Of a stretch of 64,000 nucleotides of DNA, positions 61,958 through 64,000 are shown piece after piece. The notes beneath the pieces were generated by a model. That model did no database searches. It was not told the origin of the DNA and worked only from the letters and a program-made list of their open reading frames with translations. Origin of the DNA: Phycisphaerae bacterium (GTDB lineage Bacteria; Planctomycetota; Phycisphaerae; UBA1845); NCBI GenBank assembly GCA_029260075.1, contig JAJDDY010000033.1, forward strand, positions 27,481-91,480, written 5' to 3'. Numbering within the stretch: the stretch's first letter is position 1; each line of letters opens with the position of its first letter. The position numbers and the translations under genes are program-made.

Positions 61958-63757
61958 TTATGGAATTGAGAAGACGGTCTGAAAAACGGCGTAGTCAGCC
62001 AAGTCGATGCGCCCGTTGCCGGTGAAGTCGAACACGCTGGCGCAATCCGTTCCCGTCAGCGGCCAAGGGCGCTCGACCGCGACGTCCGGGCCGGACAGAC
62101 AGGATGATATGGCCGCATGATCGGTAAGGTCGACGCCGCCGTCGTCGTCAAGATCGCCGATCAACGGTTCAGTGACGAGCATAAGTGTTCGCGCCGCAAC
62201 GTTCGAAAAGACTTGTACCCGTCCACTTGTGGGCCACTCCACGCGTACGCGATTCACAACGGTAACGTCCGCACCGCCAAGACCGAAGTGGGCGGTGATT
62301 TCGTCCTGCGACATGTAATTGCTGCCGGCCGATACCTCACGCATCTGCTCGACACCGTTCGCTGCGATCTGAACGAACACGCGTGCGCCGACGCCGAAGC
62401 GATTCGTCTGCCGCCCCGTCAACTCAACGCGAAGCCAGGCTTGGACGTTGCCTGTGAGGTTCTCAAGCATGTCCGGAAGATCGGCGTTGTTGGCGATATA
62501 TACGTCCAAGTCGCCGTCGTGGTCGTAGTCGAAGACCGCAACCCCTTTGCCCGAGCCGCAACTGACCAGACCAACATTGGCGCTTTCATCCGTCATCGTT
62601 CCCGTACCGTCGTTCACCCACAGCCGCGTGCAGTCGTTGTTGTACTTGTCGTCGGGGGTCACGGAAGGAAAATCGACGCCGTTGGCTTGCACGATGTCGA
62701 GGTCGCCGTCGTTGTCGAAGTCGAACATCGTCGCACCCCAGCCCCACCCGCCGTCGCGGACGCCGGACACGTCCGTATCGTCGAGAAACGTTCCCTGCCC
62801 TTGATTGCGGTAGAAGCGATTCCCGGTGTAACCCCAAACGCACGCCTTCGTTTCGCAGGTTTGGTCCGCATCGAAGATGGCGGTGACGAACCAATCGAGA
62901 TCGCCATCATTGTCAATATCACCAACGCACGACCCCATCCCATTCTCATCGCCGCCAACGCCGGCTGCCGCGGTGATGTCACTGAATCTACCGTCGCGAA
63001 GGTTTTCAAACAGCCGGCTTGTCGAGAAATCAGCCGCTACAAGCAGATCGACCCAACCGTCGCCCGTGACGTCGGCGAAGCGACTCGTGAACCCCCACAT
63101 GATTCGCCTCCACACGCCGGCGGGCTTGGTCACGTCTGAGAAGTATCCGTCGCCGTCGTTGCGCAGCAACCGATTGAACGCGCCGACTTGCAGCCACTCC
63201 GTGACGTGCATGTCCAAATCACCATCGCGATCGTAGTCGCCAAACGATGTACTCGTCGAATTTCGCAAGCTACTGTTTTCAGAGAGGTCGACGCCGCGTA
63301 CGGCGGCTTCGTCGAAAAATCCGCCCTTGCCGTCGTTAACGTACAGGCGGTTGGCGTCGTGTACGGTCATGACGTAGAGATCGAGGAGTCCGTCATTGTT
63401 GACGTCAGCCCATGCGCAACCGGAACTCAGCACCGACAGGTCGACACCGGCGTCGAACGCGACATCGGCAAACGTGCCATCGCGGTTGTTGCGGAAGAGA
63501 AGGTTGGGCGCCTCGATGCGCGTGACGTACAGGTCGACCCACCCGTCACCGTCAAAATCACCGGCGCACACTCCGGCGCTCATTCGTGCCAACTGCGTCG
63601 AGAAGATCGTCGTCGCGGGGTCGGGCACCCAGTGGGCAAAGTCGACGCCGCATTGAACCGTCGCGTTTTGAAAGTCCATTGGCTGACCACTCGCCGTCGC
63701 GACCGTCAGCCCGGCGGTCATCAAAACGGAACGTAACCATATCTGCTGTCGTATCAC
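61958..63757 (-). CDS. FG-GAP/ASPIC-UnbV (CRTAC1-like) secreted protein with dockerin-like end
   Basis: 599 residues from GTG 63757, giving the signal segment RSVLMTAGLTVATASGQPMD; upstream in-frame codons translate repeat sequence. At least seven FG-GAP/VCBS units follow (AGDFDGDGWVDLYVT, WADVNNDGLLDLYVM, FGDYDRDGDLDMHVT, FDFDNDGDLDIVQA, FDYDHDGDLDVYIA), each with a calcium-binding DxDxDG-type loop, forming a beta-propeller. An ASPIC/UnbV domain is next (about 490-545). The last 70 residues hold two dockerin-like calcium loops (GDLDDDGGVDLTDHAAI and FDFTGNGRIDLADYAVF). It is probably a surface or periplasmic binding protein. Confidence 0.88.
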   Translation of the reverse strand: MIRQQIWLRSVLMTAGLTVATASGQPMDFQNATVQCGVDFAHWVPDPATTIFSTQLARMSAGVCAGDFDGDGWVDLYVTRIEAPNLLFRNNRDGTFADVAFDAGVDLSVLSSGCAWADVNNDGLLDLYVMTVHDANRLYVNDGKGGFFDEAAVRGVDLSENSSLRNSTSTSFGDYDRDGDLDMHVTEWLQVGAFNRLLRNDGDGYFSDVTKPAGVWRRIMWGFTSRFADVTGDGWVDLLVAADFSTSRLFENLRDGRFSDITAAAGVGGDENGMGSCVGDIDNDGDLDWFVTAIFDADQTCETKACVWGYTGNRFYRNQGQGTFLDDTDVSGVRDGGWGWGATMFDFDNDGDLDIVQANGVDFPSVTPDDKYNNDCTRLWVNDGTGTMTDESANVGLVSCGSGKGVAVFDYDHDGDLDVYIANNADLPDMLENLTGNVQAWLRVELTGRQTNRFGVGARVFVQIAANGVEQMREVSAGSNYMSQDEITAHFGLGGADVTVVNRVRVEWPTSGRVQVFSNVAARTLMLVTEPLIGDLDDDGGVDLTDHAAISSCLSGPDVAVERPWPLTGTDCASVFDFTGNGRIDLADYAVFQTVFSIP

Positions 63758-63823
63758 GATGTGCTTGCCCCCAAGAATTACTCGTACCGCCCTCAACCCG
63801 CGTCGCTCGACGATGAGGGTAAT

Positions 63824-63915
63824 AGCCCGTTGAACAAGTGTGGCACTGGATTCCAGCCGCTGGTCCATTGGCGATTTCCCCCTCCTCACGGGGACGCCGC
63901 TCGTTGCCACGGTCG
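63824..63915. repeat. Family A element, inverse and diverged
   Basis: AGCCCGTTGAACAAGTGTGG, then the degenerate hairpin ACTGGATTCCAGCCGCTGGT, then CCATTGGCGATTTCCCCCTC. The far terminus is lost where a family C repeat begins. Confidence 0.75.
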
Positions 63916-63917
63916 TC

Positions 63918-63998
63918 GGGTGGCCCAACACTTTATAGGTGGGGGACGCGGAAACCGCGAACAAACGAAACCCCCACCAGAAAAGAGAGAGGCCACCC
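63918..63998. repeat. Family C palindromic repeat, copy 4 (diverged)
   Basis: GGGTGGCCCAACACTTTATA…GGGGGA at the left and CCCCC…GGCCACCC at the right end of the window. The centre differs from other copies (ACGCGGAAACCGCG). It abuts a family A copy. Confidence 0.75.
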
Positions 63999-64000
63999 AG

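Overview
The window looks like a chromosomal segment of a planctomycete (phylum Planctomycetota), possibly a relative of the Phycisphaerae. The evidence is indirect: an FG-GAP/ASPIC-UnbV protein ending in a dockerin-like double repeat, a TatC with a large periplasmic insertion, a redoxin/haem/copper-monooxygenase fusion, many uncharacterised membrane proteins, Kdo transferase (LPS-type envelope), and abundant short palindromic repeats. I recognised no rRNA, tRNA, CRISPR array, transposase or phage gene. Function calls rest on motifs and remembered families; no search was run.

Layout. 1-2633: end of a thioredoxin-fold gene, then a PqqD-like protein, an HprK-related kinase and a nucleotidyltransferase (an 'HPr-rel-A' cassette). 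2777-6975: surface-glycan glycosyltransferases (GT2, GT4, GT2) and an MBL-fold hydrolase. 7135-13517: DUF255 thioredoxin-domain protein, hybrid histidine kinase, YdeP-type molybdopterin oxidoreductase. 14006-21076: SGNH hydrolase, an ECF sigma/anti-sigma/coiled-coil operon, a GT87 membrane protein, TatC. 21228-28652: amidohydrolase, DUF2238-like membrane protein, TruD, WaaA, acetyl-CoA synthetase. 28916-36123: zinc-ribbon protein, PH-domain membrane protein, NadA, and a glycosyltransferase/FkbM methyltransferase cluster holding both fused and split versions of the same two modules. 36384-46255: membrane protein, a DUF362/terpenoid-cyclase-repeat pair, a C-terminally anchored surface protein, a double-ACT protein, Hsp20, a dihydrouridine synthase. 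46488-54906: a minus-strand respiratory cluster with a 9-haem cytochrome, Rieske protein, cytochrome b, an 11-haem cytochrome fused to a b-type membrane domain, and a 10-haem NapC/NirT-like cytochrome (30 haem c sites). 55349-63757: rhodanese lipoprotein, oligoendopeptidase F, the copper-monooxygenase fusion, a patatin-like lipoprotein, the FG-GAP/dockerin protein.

Two themes stand out. The respiratory cluster resembles the inner-membrane quinone/multihaem modules known from extracellular electron transfer (CbcL- and ImcH-like architectures) combined with a Rieske/cytochrome b core. The second theme is at least five families of short palindromic repeats (A to E below). They occupy all five non-overlapping convergent intergenic regions. 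In four genes the stop codon coincides with the terminus of an element. One family has expanded in frame into six 36-bp units inside a glycosyltransferase gene.
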